Shown: positions 17,518 through 27,400 of the stretch, piece after piece
How positions within the stretch are numbered: position 1 is the stretch's first letter
Layout of the letters: each line of letters opens with the position of its first letter
Source: Clostridium sp. CAG:964
GTDB lineage: Bacteria; Bacillota; Clostridia; Oscillospirales; Acutalibacteraceae
Direction: 5' to 3'
NCBI GenBank assembly: GCA_000435335.1
Contig: FR891337.1
Location: 21,209-85,208, forward strand
Length of the DNA: 64,000 bases
Program-made: the position numbers and the translations under genes
The notes under the pieces: model-generated
Told to the model about the DNA's origin: nothing
The model's input: the letters and a program-made list of their open reading frames with translations, nothing else
Database searches by the model: none

Positions 17518-18156
17518 ATGAAACCACTTAGAATTGCTCTTACAAAGGGCAGACTTGAAAAGGATACCATAGATTTGTTAGAAGAGCTTGGCTACAACTG
17601 CGAGGCCGTAAGAAATAAAGGCAGAAAGCTTATTTTGCCAATAGGCAACGGTGAAATTGAGGCTGTGCTTGCAAAAGCGGCAGATGTTATTACCTATGTT
17701 GAACATGGCGTGTGCGATTTGGGAGTAGTGGGCAAGGATACAATTCTTGAAAACGGAACTAAGTTTTTTGAACTGCTCGACTTAGGCTTTGGCAGATGTA
17801 AATTTGCGTTGGCGGGTAAAGCAGGCACAGATTTTTACGCAGGTCATAACATAAAAACAATTGCTACCAAATACCCTAATGTTGCCCGTTCTTTCTTTGA
17901 GAAAAAGGGTATGGACATTCATTGCATTAAAATTGAGGGCAGTGTTGAGCTTGCACCCCTTTTGGAGCTTTCTGACGCCATAGTGGATATTGTGGAAACA
18001 GGCTCTACACTAAAGGCAAACGGTCTTGAGGTGTTTGAGGATATTGTTCCGATATCAGCCAGATTAATTGCCAATACTGCGTCACTAAAATTCAGAAAGA
18101 AAGAAATTGAAGCAATAGTCGATAAAATATACGGTAAGATAAATGAAAATAGATAA
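17518..18156 (+). CDS. hisG: ATP phosphoribosyltransferase catalytic subunit, short form
   Basis: 212 aa, so lacks the C-terminal regulatory domain of long HisG and depends on HisZ, whose gene precedes it. First step of histidine synthesis: ATP plus PRPP to phosphoribosyl-ATP. Motifs: RIALTKGRLEKDTIDLL, YVEHGVCDLGVVGKD and the PRPP loop DIVETGSTLKANGLE. Confidence 0.96.
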   Translation: MKPLRIALTKGRLEKDTIDLLEELGYNCEAVRNKGRKLILPIGNGEIEAVLAKAADVITYVEHGVCDLGVVGKDTILENGTKFFELLDLGFGRCKFALAGKAGTDFYAGHNIKTIATKYPNVARSFFEKKGMDIHCIKIEGSVELAPLLELSDAIVDIVETGSTLKANGLEVFEDIVPISARLIANTASLKFRKKEIEAIVDKIYGKINENR

Positions 18157-18171
18157 TACGGAGATGTTATT

Positions 18172-19473
18172 ATGATTTCAAAGGTAATGGCAGACGGTAC
18201 TGCTGAATATAAATTTATAGCTGACCTAAAGGCACGCTGTGAAAATAACGACAAGGATGTAACAGCAATAGTTGCCGACATTCTAAAAAATGTAAAGGAA
18301 AACGGAGACAAGGCTGTTGAAGAATACACACTTAAGTTTGACGGCTCAAAGGTAGAGCAACCTGAAATTACAAATGAGCAGCTAAAGGAATATGCCTCTA
18401 AATGTGACGGCAAGGTTTACGAGTCACTGGAGAAAGCCGCTGTAAATATAAGAGATTTTCACCAAAGACAGCTGCAGCAAAGCTGGCTAACCACAAAGAG
18501 CAACGGTGTTATTTTAGGACAGCGTGTAAGAGGACTAAAGAGAGTAGGCATATATGTGCCGGGCGGTACTGCTGCGTACCCGTCATCTGTTTTAATGAAC
18601 GCTATTCCGGCTAAAATTGCCGGCGTAGAGGAGATTATAATGGTTACTCCTCCGGGAAAGGACGGCAAGCCTAATCCTGATATTATGGCGGCCGCACTTG
18701 TTGCAGGCGTAGACAGAGTATTCCTAATGGGTGGCGCACAGGCTGTAGCGGCACTTGCTTACGGAACACAAACCGTGCCAAAGGTAGACAAAATTGTAGG
18801 CCCCGGCAATATTTTTGTTGCCACAGCCAAAAAGCTGCTTTTCGGTACTGTTGATATTGATATGATTGCAGGCCCGTCTGAAATTCTGATTGTTGCAGAT
18901 AAAACTGCAAGGGCAGATTATTTGGCGGCTGACCTTATGTCACAGGCAGAGCATGACATACTTGCTTCCGCAATTTTGCTTACAGACAGTGATGAACTGG
19001 CAAACGAGGTAAACATCGAGCTTAAAAAGCAGTCTGCAAACCTAAAGCGTAAGGACATTATAGAGAAATCCCTTAAAAATTACGGTGCTATTATTGTATG
19101 CAGAAACATTAACGAGGCTGTAGAGTTTGCAAATATTCTTGCACCGGAGCACCTGGAGGTTTGCTGTGAAAACCCAATGGAGTATGTGGGCAAGCTCGAC
19201 AATGCCGGCTCGGTATTTCTCGGCAACTATTCTCCGGAGCCGCTTGGCGACTATTTTGCAGGCCCGAACCATGTTTTGCCTACAAGCGGTACAGCAAGGT
19301 TTTTCTCGCCGCTGTCTGTTGACAGCTTTATTAAAAAGTCCAGCTTTATTTATTACACAAAAAATGCTTTGTTGGATGCAGCTGACGACATTATTCGCAT
19401 TGCAAATGCAGAGGGTTTAACAGCCCATGCAAATTCTATTATTGTTCGTAAGGAAAATGAAGTAAAGGATTGA
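18172..19473 (+). CDS. hisD: Histidinol dehydrogenase
   Basis: 433 aa, typical length. Zinc and NAD dependent; oxidises L-histidinol to L-histidine in the last two steps. Signatures: [49 protein letters not shown] and SQAEHD; the catalytic Glu-His region is near LAPEHLEV and [13 protein letters not shown]. Starts ATG 18172, 15 bases after hisG. Confidence 0.97.
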   Translation: MISKVMADGTAEYKFIADLKARCENNDKDVTAIVADILKNVKENGDKAVEEYTLKFDGSKVEQPEITNEQLKEYASKCDGKVYESLEKAAVNIRDFHQRQLQQSWLTTKSNGVILGQRVRGLKRVGIYVPGGTAAYPSSVLMNAIPAKIAGVEEIIMVTPPGKDGKPNPDIMAAALVAGVDRVFLMGGAQAVAALAYGTQTVPKVDKIVGPGNIFVATAKKLLFGTVDIDMIAGPSEILIVADKTARADYLAADLMSQAEHDILASAILLTDSDELANEVNIELKKQSANLKRKDIIEKSLKNYGAIIVCRNINEAVEFANILAPEHLEVCCENPMEYVGKLDNAGSVFLGNYSPEPLGDYFAGPNHVLPTSGTARFFSPLSVDSFIKKSSFIYYTKNALLDAADDIIRIANAEGLTAHANSIIVRKENEVKD

Positions 19474-19477
19474 TTTT

Positions 19478-20536
19478 GTGTATAAACTAAATAAAAAAAT
19501 ATCAGAGCTTGAGCCTTATTCACCTATAACAGGAAGCTACAGAGTAAGGCTGGACGCCAACGAGTGCTGCTTTAATCTTCCGCAGGATATGCTTGACCAA
19601 ATAAAAAATGCTGTAGAAAATATTGACTACAACCGTTACCCTGACCCATACGCAACAGAGCTTTGCAGTGCCTTTGCAAATTATTATGGCATCAGTCCGG
19701 AAAATGTAACCGTTTTTAACGGCTCTGACGAGCTTATTACACTGCTTATGACAACATTTATGATGGCAGGCGAAGTATTGGTAACTGTTGAGCCGGATTT
19801 TTCAATGTATCGCTTTTACGCCTCACTGGCAGAGCTGAAATGCGTATCTGTACCTAAAAATGAGGATTTAACGATTAATATTGATACAGTCATAAAAACA
19901 GTAAATGAAAGCGGAGCAAGGGGAGTTGTTTTCTCAAACCCATGCAACCCTACATCAAAAGGCATAAGCAGAGAGGATGTTATAAAGCTTATTACATCTG
20001 TAGACGCACTTGTTATTATGGATGAAGCGTATATGGACTTTTGGGACAGCTCTGTTTTGGATTTGGTAAATGATTACGACAACCTTATCGTTATGCGTAC
20101 TGCCTCAAAGGCAATAGGTGCGGCGGCAATTCGTCTGGGCTTTGCTGTTGCAAATAAAGTTAATTCAAATGCACTAAAAGCGGTTAAATCGCCATATAAT
20201 GTAAACACAGTTTCACAAAAAATCGGTGCTATAATTTATAATAATAAAGAATTCCTACAAAATAGACGAGGTGCTATTGTAAGTTTAAGGGAAAATTTGT
20301 ATAATGGACTAAAGAAAATTGAAAATGCATATTCTCACAGGCTGCAAATTGTCAGCGGCTGTTCAAATTTTGTATTTGTAAAAACGGATTACAGCAAGGA
20401 TATTTTTGATTTTCTTTTAAGTAGGGGAGTGGCAGTTCGTTTAATGAACAACTATCTTCGCATTACAGCAGGTACAGAAGATGAAAATAAGGTTGTTTTA
20501 GAGCTGCTTAACGAATTTTTAGCTGAAAGGGACTAA
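19478..20536 (+). CDS. hisC: Histidinol-phosphate aminotransferase
   Basis: 352 aa, fold-type I PLP enzyme. Transfers an amino group from glutamate to imidazole-acetol phosphate. VRLDANECCFNLP at the N-terminus and NGSDELI are typical; the PLP lysine is Lys211 in ASKAIGAAAIRLG. Begins with GTG, four bases after the hisD stop, so coupled translation is likely. Confidence 0.95.
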   Translation: MYKLNKKISELEPYSPITGSYRVRLDANECCFNLPQDMLDQIKNAVENIDYNRYPDPYATELCSAFANYYGISPENVTVFNGSDELITLLMTTFMMAGEVLVTVEPDFSMYRFYASLAELKCVSVPKNEDLTINIDTVIKTVNESGARGVVFSNPCNPTSKGISREDVIKLITSVDALVIMDEAYMDFWDSSVLDLVNDYDNLIVMRTASKAIGAAAIRLGFAVANKVNSNALKAVKSPYNVNTVSQKIGAIIYNNKEFLQNRRGAIVSLRENLYNGLKKIENAYSHRLQIVSGCSNFVFVKTDYSKDIFDFLLSRGVAVRLMNNYLRITAGTEDENKVVLELLNEFLAERD

Positions 20537-20537
20537 A

Positions 20538-21122
20538 ATGAGAAGCTCAAGTGTGGAAAGAAAAACAAAAGAAACTGAAATTACCGTTTCGTTAAGCCTT
20601 GACGGCGGTAATGCAGACATAGACACAGGCATAGGCTTTTTTGACCATATGCTTACAGCCCTTGCACTACACGGCGGATTTGGTCTGTGCGTAAAGGTTA
20701 AGGGTGATTTGTATGTTGACTGTCATCATACTATAGAAGATACCGGTATTGTTTTGGGTAAGGCTTTTTATGAAGCACTTGGCGACAAGGGCGGAATAAA
20801 CCGCTACGGCTCGTTTTATATACCTATGGACGAGGCTCTTGCCTTTGCCTCTGTAGATGTAAGCGGCAGGCCGTTTTTGGTATTTAAAGCTGAATATCCC
20901 CAGGCAGTGGTAGGTGCTTACGACTGCTGTATGACCGAGGAGTTTTTCAGAGCGTTTGCCGTTAATGCCGGCATAACCCTGCATATTAACAGCCTATACG
21001 GCAACAACAGCCACCACATAATAGAGGCTGTTTTTAAGGCTGTTGCTCATGCATTAAAGACGGCAGTTGCACAGACAAATAACGGTGAAACACTTTCCAC
21101 AAAAGGCTCGCTTGATTTATAA
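20538..21122 (+). CDS. hisB: Imidazoleglycerol-phosphate dehydratase
   Basis: 194 aa, the monofunctional form without the histidinol-phosphatase domain. Manganese-dependent dehydration step. Motifs: GIGFFDHMLTALALHG, DCHHTIEDTGIVLGKA and NNSHHIIEAVFKA, which supply the metal-binding histidines. Starts one base after hisC. In most Firmicute operons hisH would follow; here the next gene is hisA. Confidence 0.97.
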   Translation: MRSSSVERKTKETEITVSLSLDGGNADIDTGIGFFDHMLTALALHGGFGLCVKVKGDLYVDCHHTIEDTGIVLGKAFYEALGDKGGINRYGSFYIPMDEALAFASVDVSGRPFLVFKAEYPQAVVGAYDCCMTEEFFRAFAVNAGITLHINSLYGNNSHHIIEAVFKAVAHALKTAVAQTNNGETLSTKGSLDL

Positions 21123-21144
21123 GTCCTGAAAAGGAGAGAGTATT

Positions 21145-21900
21145 ATGATTATTTTACCTGCAATTGATATTAAGGACGGCGAATGTGTTCGCCTGCAGAA
21201 GGGCGACTACAACACAGTTGAAAAGGTTGCCGAAAATGCTTATGAAACAGCACAAAGCTTTAAGGCTGCCGGTGCACAGTGGATGCATATGGTTGACCTT
21301 GACGGTGCTAAGGATGCAACGGTTCAGAATAAGGATTTAATAATTGATGTAGCTAAAAGCAGCGGACTTAATGTAGAAGTCGGCGGCGGCATAAGAAATA
21401 TGGAGCGTGTTGAGATGTACTTAAACAACGGCATCAGCCGTGTTATTCTAGGCTCAGCCGCTGTTAAAAACCCTGACTTCGTAAAGGATGCCGTCAATGC
21501 CTACGGCGAAAGAATTGCCGTAGGCATTGACGCTATGAACGGTATGGTGTGTGCCGAGGGTTGGACTGACCAATCAAAAATTGAGTTTATAGAGCTGGCA
21601 AAAAGAATGGAGGATATTGGCGTTCAGTATATTATATTTACTGATATATCCAAAGACGGTATGCTGTCAGGCCCAAACCTTGACCAGCTTGACCGACTGC
21701 AAAACTCTGTATCCTGCCACATTATAGCCAGCGGCGGTATTTCCTGCCTAAAGGATATTCTGAATGTTTCCGCTTTAAAGCTGTATGGAACTATAACAGG
21801 CAGGGCTATATACACAGGCGATCTTGATTTAAAAACAGCTATACAGGCGTCGTCTTTGTCTGACGAAATAGTCAATAAGGAGATTGTAGATGAACTTTGA
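21145..21900 (+). CDS. hisA: ProFAR isomerase (HisA)
   Basis: 251 aa TIM barrel. Isomerises ProFAR to PRFAR. Begins [19 protein letters not shown], which sets HisA apart from HisF; the catalytic aspartates are in AIDIKDG and in [14 protein letters not shown]. Phosphate-binding glycines are in VEVGGGIRN and ASGGIS. Strong GGAGAG ribosome site. Its 3' end overlaps hisI by 11 bases, leaving no room for hisF. Confidence 0.95.
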   Translation: MIILPAIDIKDGECVRLQKGDYNTVEKVAENAYETAQSFKAAGAQWMHMVDLDGAKDATVQNKDLIIDVAKSSGLNVEVGGGIRNMERVEMYLNNGISRVILGSAAVKNPDFVKDAVNAYGERIAVGIDAMNGMVCAEGWTDQSKIEFIELAKRMEDIGVQYIIFTDISKDGMLSGPNLDQLDRLQNSVSCHIIASGGISCLKDILNVSALKLYGTITGRAIYTGDLDLKTAIQASSLSDEIVNKEIVDEL

Positions 21901-22234
21901 TAAGTTTTTTAAAAAGGGTGAGTTAATTCCCGCTGTAATACAAGAGGCCTCTACGGGCGAGGTGCTTATGCTTGCCTATATGAACAGAGAGTCGATGGAA
22001 AAAACATTTGAAACCGGCTACACTTGGTTTTACAGCCGTTCCAGACAGGAGCTGTGGAACAAGGGAGCAACCTCAGGTCATTTACAGAAAATTGTAGATA
22101 TTTACGGTGACTGCGACGATGACACTCTGCTTATTACAGTGGAGCAAATCGGTGCGGCGTGCCACACAGGCAACCACAGTTGCTTTTATACTAAATTAAA
22201 AAGTTTTAAAACAGGAGAAAACGAAAATGAGTAA
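21890..22234 (+). CDS. hisI: Phosphoribosyl-AMP cyclohydrolase
   Basis: 114 aa, single-function HisI. Zinc/magnesium enzyme that opens the adenine ring of PR-AMP. Visible: [33 protein letters not shown], the DCDDD metal site and the [12 protein letters not shown] cysteines. Overlaps hisA (11 bases) and hisE (8 bases), so tightly coupled. Confidence 0.96.
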   Translation: MNFDKFFKKGELIPAVIQEASTGEVLMLAYMNRESMEKTFETGYTWFYSRSRQELWNKGATSGHLQKIVDIYGDCDDDTLLITVEQIGAACHTGNHSCFYTKLKSFKTGENENE

Positions 22235-22556
22235 CGATGTTTTACAGGCTCTGTACCAAACAGTAGTCAACAGAAAAGAAAATCCACAGGAAGGCTCATA
22301 TACCTGCTATTTGTTTGACAAGGGCTTAGACAAAATTCTAAAAAAAGTAGGCGAGGAGTGCAGCGAAACTATTATTGCGGCTAAAAATAATGATAACGGC
22401 GAAACTGTTTACGAAATTGCCGACCTAATGTATCACCTAACTGTAATGATGGTAAATCAGGGCATTGCTATGGACGATGTTCTTGCAGAGCTTGACAAAA
22501 GAAGTGAAAAAACAGGCAATCTAAAGAAATTTCACCAGGTAGACAAAAACTCATAA
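22227..22556 (+). CDS. hisE: Phosphoribosyl-ATP pyrophosphatase
   Basis: 109 aa MazG-like all-alpha pyrophosphohydrolase that converts PR-ATP to PR-AMP. The core [16 protein letters not shown] and [14 protein letters not shown] carries the acidic metal-binding residues (EExxE and ExxD). Last gene of the operon; the symmetrical hairpin at 22619-22640 lies 60 bases downstream. Confidence 0.95.
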   Translation: MSNDVLQALYQTVVNRKENPQEGSYTCYLFDKGLDKILKKVGEECSETIIAAKNNDNGETVYEIADLMYHLTVMMVNQGIAMDDVLAELDKRSEKTGNLKKFHQVDKNS

Positions 22557-22612
22557 GCTTATTACATATGTTTCTTGTCTTTGTGGCTACAACTTAACAG
22601 GAAATTATTTAT

Positions 22613-22640
22613 CAAAAAAGGCACTGCATAAGCAGTGCCT
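22613..22640 (-). terminator. Terminator of the HPr-like gene, possibly shared with the his operon
   Basis: Perfect 9-bp stem AGGCACTGC / GCAGTGCCT with loop ATAA (22619-22640). On the reverse strand it is followed by six T; on the forward strand by AAAATATTG, a poor tract. Best as the reverse terminator, with weaker bidirectional use. Confidence 0.75.
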
Positions 22641-22646
22641 AAAATA

Positions 22647-22675
22647 TTGACTTTTTTCTTAAGTAACATTATACT
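22647..22675 (+). promoter_or_regulatory. Possible forward promoter facing the HPr-like gene
   Basis: TTGACT, 17 bases, TATACT. It points into the 3' end of the reverse-strand HPr-like gene, so it would yield antisense RNA or a very long (about 420-base) mtaB leader. AT-rich context makes chance likely. Confidence 0.3.
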
Positions 22676-22703
22676 TAGAAAATATGATATTCTGGGTGAG
22701 AAA

Positions 22704-22946
22704 TTACGCCTCAGGGTCAGCCATAAAAGGTGTTAAATCCTTTTTAAATTCATCTGTAACCATATCACTGGTTTCAAGAGTAAGTCTTTTATTCAGGTCA
22801 AGACTTAGTACGCCCATAATTGAGTGCGGATCAATTTCAAGGTTATCACTCTTAATAGACATTGTAATGTCAGGGTACTTTTCAGCAACCTCAACGAATC
22901 TTTTAGCAGTGGCTAGGTCTGGAATATATATTGTAGTTGAATACAT
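22704..22946 (-). CDS. HPr-like protein lacking the active-site histidine
   Basis: 80 aa. The fold follows HPr of the phosphotransferase system, with the regulatory helix motif PHSIMGVLSLDL (Ser42 equals Ser46 of HPr) intact, but the N-terminal region where HPr has the phosphorylated His (xHARPA) reads IYIPDLATAKRFVE with no histidine. It therefore cannot relay phosphate from enzyme I; like Crh of Bacillus it may be an HPr kinase target in carbon regulation. GGAGGAAAG precedes ATG 22946. Single-gene unit with its own promoter and terminator, opposite to its neighbours. Confidence 0.8.
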   Translation of the reverse strand: MYSTTIYIPDLATAKRFVEVAEKYPDITMSIKSDNLEIDPHSIMGVLSLDLNKRLTLETSDMVTDEFKKDLTPFMADPEA

Positions 22947-22980
22947 TTTTCTTTCCTCCTCTGTAAATTATCTAAAATGT

Positions 22981-23008
22981 ATTGTACCACCTTTTTTTAT
23001 AAAGTCAA
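22981..23008 (-). promoter_or_regulatory. Promoter of the HPr-like gene
   Basis: Reverse strand: TTGACT (23008-23003), 16-base spacer, TACAAT (22986-22981), about 35 bases before the start codon. Confidence 0.7.
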
Positions 23009-23098
23009 TATTATAAACTTACTTTTAGAACAAATCACTACAGAAATTGAACATTTTGCGAAATTAATGACACATTTTTAAAAAGCAAGGAGTATGTT

Positions 23099-24385
23099 AT
23101 GAAGTTTTATATTTTTACACTTGGCTGCAAGGTTAATCAGTACGAATCGCAAATAATGCACGAAAAGCTGTGCCAAAGCGGATTTGAATATACTGCAGAG
23201 CATAATAGTGCAGATATTGTTATTATTAACACCTGCACTGTAACCTCAGCAAGCGACAGCAAGGCGGTAAAGCTTATGCACAGGGTAAAAAGAGAAAATC
23301 CAAACTGTGTATTAGTTCTTACAGGCTGTTTGCCGCAGGCGTTTCCTAATGATGAACGCTTTATAGAGGCAGATATTATTCTTGGAAATAAATCAAGAAA
23401 TATAGTTGTTCCGACTATACAGCAGTACTTACTGAATCACACAAGAATTAATGCTGTTGTTCAGCACGAAACAGGCGATAAGTTTGAAAGTATGGCAATA
23501 TCTGCGTTTACAGAAAGAACAAGGGCCTTTGTTAAAATTGAGGACGGCTGTAACAGATTTTGCTCATACTGTATTATCCCTTATGCCCGTGGCAGAGTAC
23601 GCTCAAAGCCTCTTGACCAACTAACAGAGGAGCTTAATCAGCTTGCTTCTAAGGGCTTTAAGGAGGTTGTTCTTGTGGGAATTAACCTTTCTGCCTACGG
23701 TCAGGAATTTGGCATAAACCTTGCGGACGCTATTGAGGCCGCCTGTGCAGTAGACGGCATTGAGCGTGTACGACTAAGCTCATTGGAGCCTGAAAGAATG
23801 GACAGGCACACTATAGAAAGGCTTGCCGCACAGCCGAAGCTATGCCCACAGTTCCATTTATCACTGCAAAGCGGCTGTAATGCAACTTTAAAAAGAATGA
23901 ACCGTCACTATACAGCCGAGGATTATACAGAAATAGTGAATGATTTGCGAAACGCCTTTGACAACTGTGCAATTACCACCGATATTATGGTTGGTTTTCC
24001 GGGCGAAACCGAGGATGAAATTAAAGAATCCTTGGATTTTGCAAAAAAGACAGCCTTTGCAAGGGTTCATGTTTTTGCATATTCACGCCGTCCGGGTACT
24101 GTTGCTGACAAGGCAGAAAACCAAGTGCCAGAAAACATAAAGAATATTCGTTCAAAAGCAATGATAGAAGTAACAACAAAAACAATGACAGATTTTTTAA
24201 ATTCCCAGGTAGGCAGGGTAGAATCAGTATTGTTTGAGCGTGAAAAAAACGGCTTTTATGAGGGCTACACAAAAAATTATACCCATGTTGTTGTTAAAAG
24301 CGATGAAAACCTAAGTAATAAAATTTATGATGTTAAAATTACAGGTGTTCAGGATAACAAATGCACAGCAGAAATTCTTAAATAA
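23099..24385 (+). CDS. mtaB: tRNA t6A37 methylthiotransferase MtaB
   Basis: 428 aa radical SAM enzyme that adds a methylthio group to threonylcarbamoyl-adenosine 37 of ANN-decoding tRNAs. N-terminal UPF0004 domain with TLGCKVNQYE, the MtaB-type wording (MiaB has TYGCQMN), further cluster cysteines NTCTVTS and TGCLPQ; radical SAM CxxxCxxC in DGCNRFCSYCIIPYARG; C-terminal TRAM domain from about 365. AAGGAG ribosome site. Independent of the his operon; upstream intergenic region has no strong promoter that I can see. Confidence 0.92.
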   Translation: MKFYIFTLGCKVNQYESQIMHEKLCQSGFEYTAEHNSADIVIINTCTVTSASDSKAVKLMHRVKRENPNCVLVLTGCLPQAFPNDERFIEADIILGNKSRNIVVPTIQQYLLNHTRINAVVQHETGDKFESMAISAFTERTRAFVKIEDGCNRFCSYCIIPYARGRVRSKPLDQLTEELNQLASKGFKEVVLVGINLSAYGQEFGINLADAIEAACAVDGIERVRLSSLEPERMDRHTIERLAAQPKLCPQFHLSLQSGCNATLKRMNRHYTAEDYTEIVNDLRNAFDNCAITTDIMVGFPGETEDEIKESLDFAKKTAFARVHVFAYSRRPGTVADKAENQVPENIKNIRSKAMIEVTTKTMTDFLNSQVGRVESVLFEREKNGFYEGYTKNYTHVVVKSDENLSNKIYDVKITGVQDNKCTAEILK

Positions 24386-24460
24386 TTTCTAAGTGTGGGT
24401 AGAATACGGTACAGCCTTTGCAATATAATCAGTGTATAATTAATTAGGGATGGTGTTTTA

Positions 24461-27400
24461 ATGCTAAATCTTTTACTTGGAAGAAGCGGCAGCGGAAAAA
24501 GCCGATATTTAAGAGAGGCTGCCGGCAAATATATAGACAGCGGAAAGCCGGTTTTGGTACTTGTACCTGAACAGTTTTCTTTTGAAACAGGTCTTTACTT
24601 TCTGGACAGCGACAGCAGAGCTATAGATGAAAATGTAAAAATACTTAGCTTTACTACTATGATTAAGTATGTTTTCTCATTGGTGGGAGGGCTGAATAAG
24701 GACTTTTTAGATGAGGGCACATCTAAAATACTTATGAGCCTTGCGGTTGAAAGCTGCTCGGACAGTCTTAACCTGTATAAAAAGCAAATTAAAAACAGAA
24801 GCTTTGTTGATACTATGCTTGCAACTATCAACGAATACAAAAGCAACTGCATTGCTTCCGATGATTTATTGGCTGTAAAAGCACAGGTAAGCAACACTAC
24901 ACTAAAACAAAAGCTGGAGGAAACCGCACTTATTTTAGATACATACAGTACCCTGGTTGAGGGCAGCTATACACATACGCAGGATATTTTGTCATATATG
25001 GCACAGGCTATTGAAAAGCACGGTATTTTTAACGGTTATGCTGTGTTTATAGATGCATTTACCGGCTTTACAGGTCAACAGTACCGTGTATTAAAAGCAA
25101 TAATGTCGCAGTCCGACGAGGTTTTTGTGACACTTTCTACGGAATGCAGAAACAATAGGGTAGATGATACAAGTATTCGCTTTAGAGTAACTATAGACAC
25201 CTACCACCGCATACGGGCTTTGGCTGACGCCTGTTCCCAGCAGGTGCATGAGTTATATGAACCGTTTTTAATTAACAGACGCACCGCTTGCAGTGATTTG
25301 AAGGCTGTTGAGGAAAATTTATACGCCTTTCCGTCTAAGGCGTATAATATTACACCGCAAAATGTTCATATTTATTCAGCCACAAACATTTACAGTGAAT
25401 GTGAGCATGTGGCCTCTGTAATAAAACAGCTTACTCTGTCAGGAAAATACAGATATAAGGATATAGCCGTTGTGTGCCGTGACGAGGATATGTACCGTGG
25501 CATTTTAGATGTAACCTTTGAAAAATTTGGCATAGGTTATTTTATGGATAAGCCACAGAATATTAATTCTAAGCCCTTGGTTAATTTTATACGACATGCT
25601 TTTGAGGCTGTAGGCAACGGCTTTAATTCCGAATCAATTCTTCGTATGCTTAAAACAGGCATAACAAAATACAGCAGTGAGGATATATCTGTTATAGAAA
25701 ATTACATATTTACATGGTCGCCAAAATGGAGTCAGCCCTTTAATAACAATATCAACGGCTTTAGTCTACAGGAAATGACGCCGCAGGAAAAGGAGCTTTT
25801 AACTAGAATTGATGCAATAAGAGCAGATGTTTATGAAAAGCTGAAGGCTTTTAAGTCGGCTACAGAGCGAGGAAACGGGCTGGAGATTTCAAAGCATTTG
25901 GCAGAGCTTTTGTATAATTTTGATGTTAAAAATGTAATCAAAGAAAAAATTAAAAGGCTCAAGAGGCAAAATACTCCGGAGCTTGTTGACGAATACACAA
26001 GGGTGTGGAACAGTGTAATAAGCGTAATATCAAAAATGTCAAATATTTTACAGTACGAAACAATGACGGGAAAAAGATATTTTGAGCTGTTTACACTTGC
26101 TGTAAATTGTGAGCAAATTGCAAACCAACCGCTTTGCCTTGACCGTGTAATAGTGGGTACAGCCGGCAGAGCAAGGCTTAATTCCCCAAAAATAACATTT
26201 GTTATCGGTGCGGTGCAGGGCGTATTTCCGTCTGTACCTACTGCAAATGGTGTGTTTACAGACAACGAAAGACGCTTGCTTTTAAGCAAAAAGCTGCCGC
26301 TTTGCTGTGACCTTACAGACCTTGCCGCACAAGAGCAGTTTAGTGCATATTCTACACTTGCCAGTCCGTCTGATGGCTTGTATATTTCATACTACACCAA
26401 TACTATCAGCGGAAGCGGTGCTTTGCCGTCAACTATAGTTACACAGGTTCAAAAAATACTGCCGCAGCTTAAAACCGAATTTGAGTGTGACAGCTACAAA
26501 TTTAGCGAAAATCAGCTTTGGTGCAAACAGCAGGCCTTTGAACATACCATATCCGCCATAAACATACAGGACAGCAATAAAAAGGCACTGGAGGAATATT
26601 TTAAGACAGACAAAAAATATGCCGCATTGCTTGAGGGTATTTGTCAATATAAAGAAAAGAAGATGCCGTCAATAAGCTCAGGCACCGCACATTCACTCTA
26701 TTCCGAGCATATGCACTTGTCTGCCTCAAAGATAGAGGATTTTTATAAATGTGGTTATATGTATTTCTGCAAAAGCGGATTAAAGCTGCAGGAACGCAGA
26801 AAAGCCGGCCTTGACAGCCGACAGTATGGTTCAATGGTACACTACATTATGGAGAAATTCCTCAAGCTTGAAAATATTGACGATATAGTCAAGAACACAT
26901 CTAACTACAATATAGATGAAATAGTTAAGGGAATTTCGCAGCAGTTTGTAGAGGAAACCTTTGAAAGCAATAATATTCCTGACAATAAAACAGCCTTTGC
27001 CTTGAAAAGGGCAGAAAAAAGCTGTGCAGTGCTTGCCAAAAGAATTGTAAACGAATTAAAGGTAAGCAAGTTTATACCAATGGATTTTGAGCTTTCAATA
27101 GGCATTGAGCGTGCTAAAAGCGACAACAAGTCATTAGGCAATACACTTGATGAATACAAGGTGAAAACCAAAGACGGTTCAGTGTCAATTACAGGCTTTG
27201 TAGATCGTGTGGATTTATTTAAAAATCCTACAGACGGAAAAACCTATGTAAGAATTGTAGACTACAAAACAAATAATAAAGAATTAAAATTATGTGACCT
27301 TGAAGTGGGCTTAAGCTTGCAAATGTTTATATATTTGTCAGCTATTCTGAGGAACGGGCAAGGTCTGTACGGCGAAAATTTAGCCCCTGCCGGTGTTTGC

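Noticed and set aside
22684..23016. Forward 110-codon frame opposite the HPr-like gene
   Set aside because: It mirrors the real reverse-strand gene, has no ribosome site and no family resemblance; only a nearby promoter-like pair made it worth noting.
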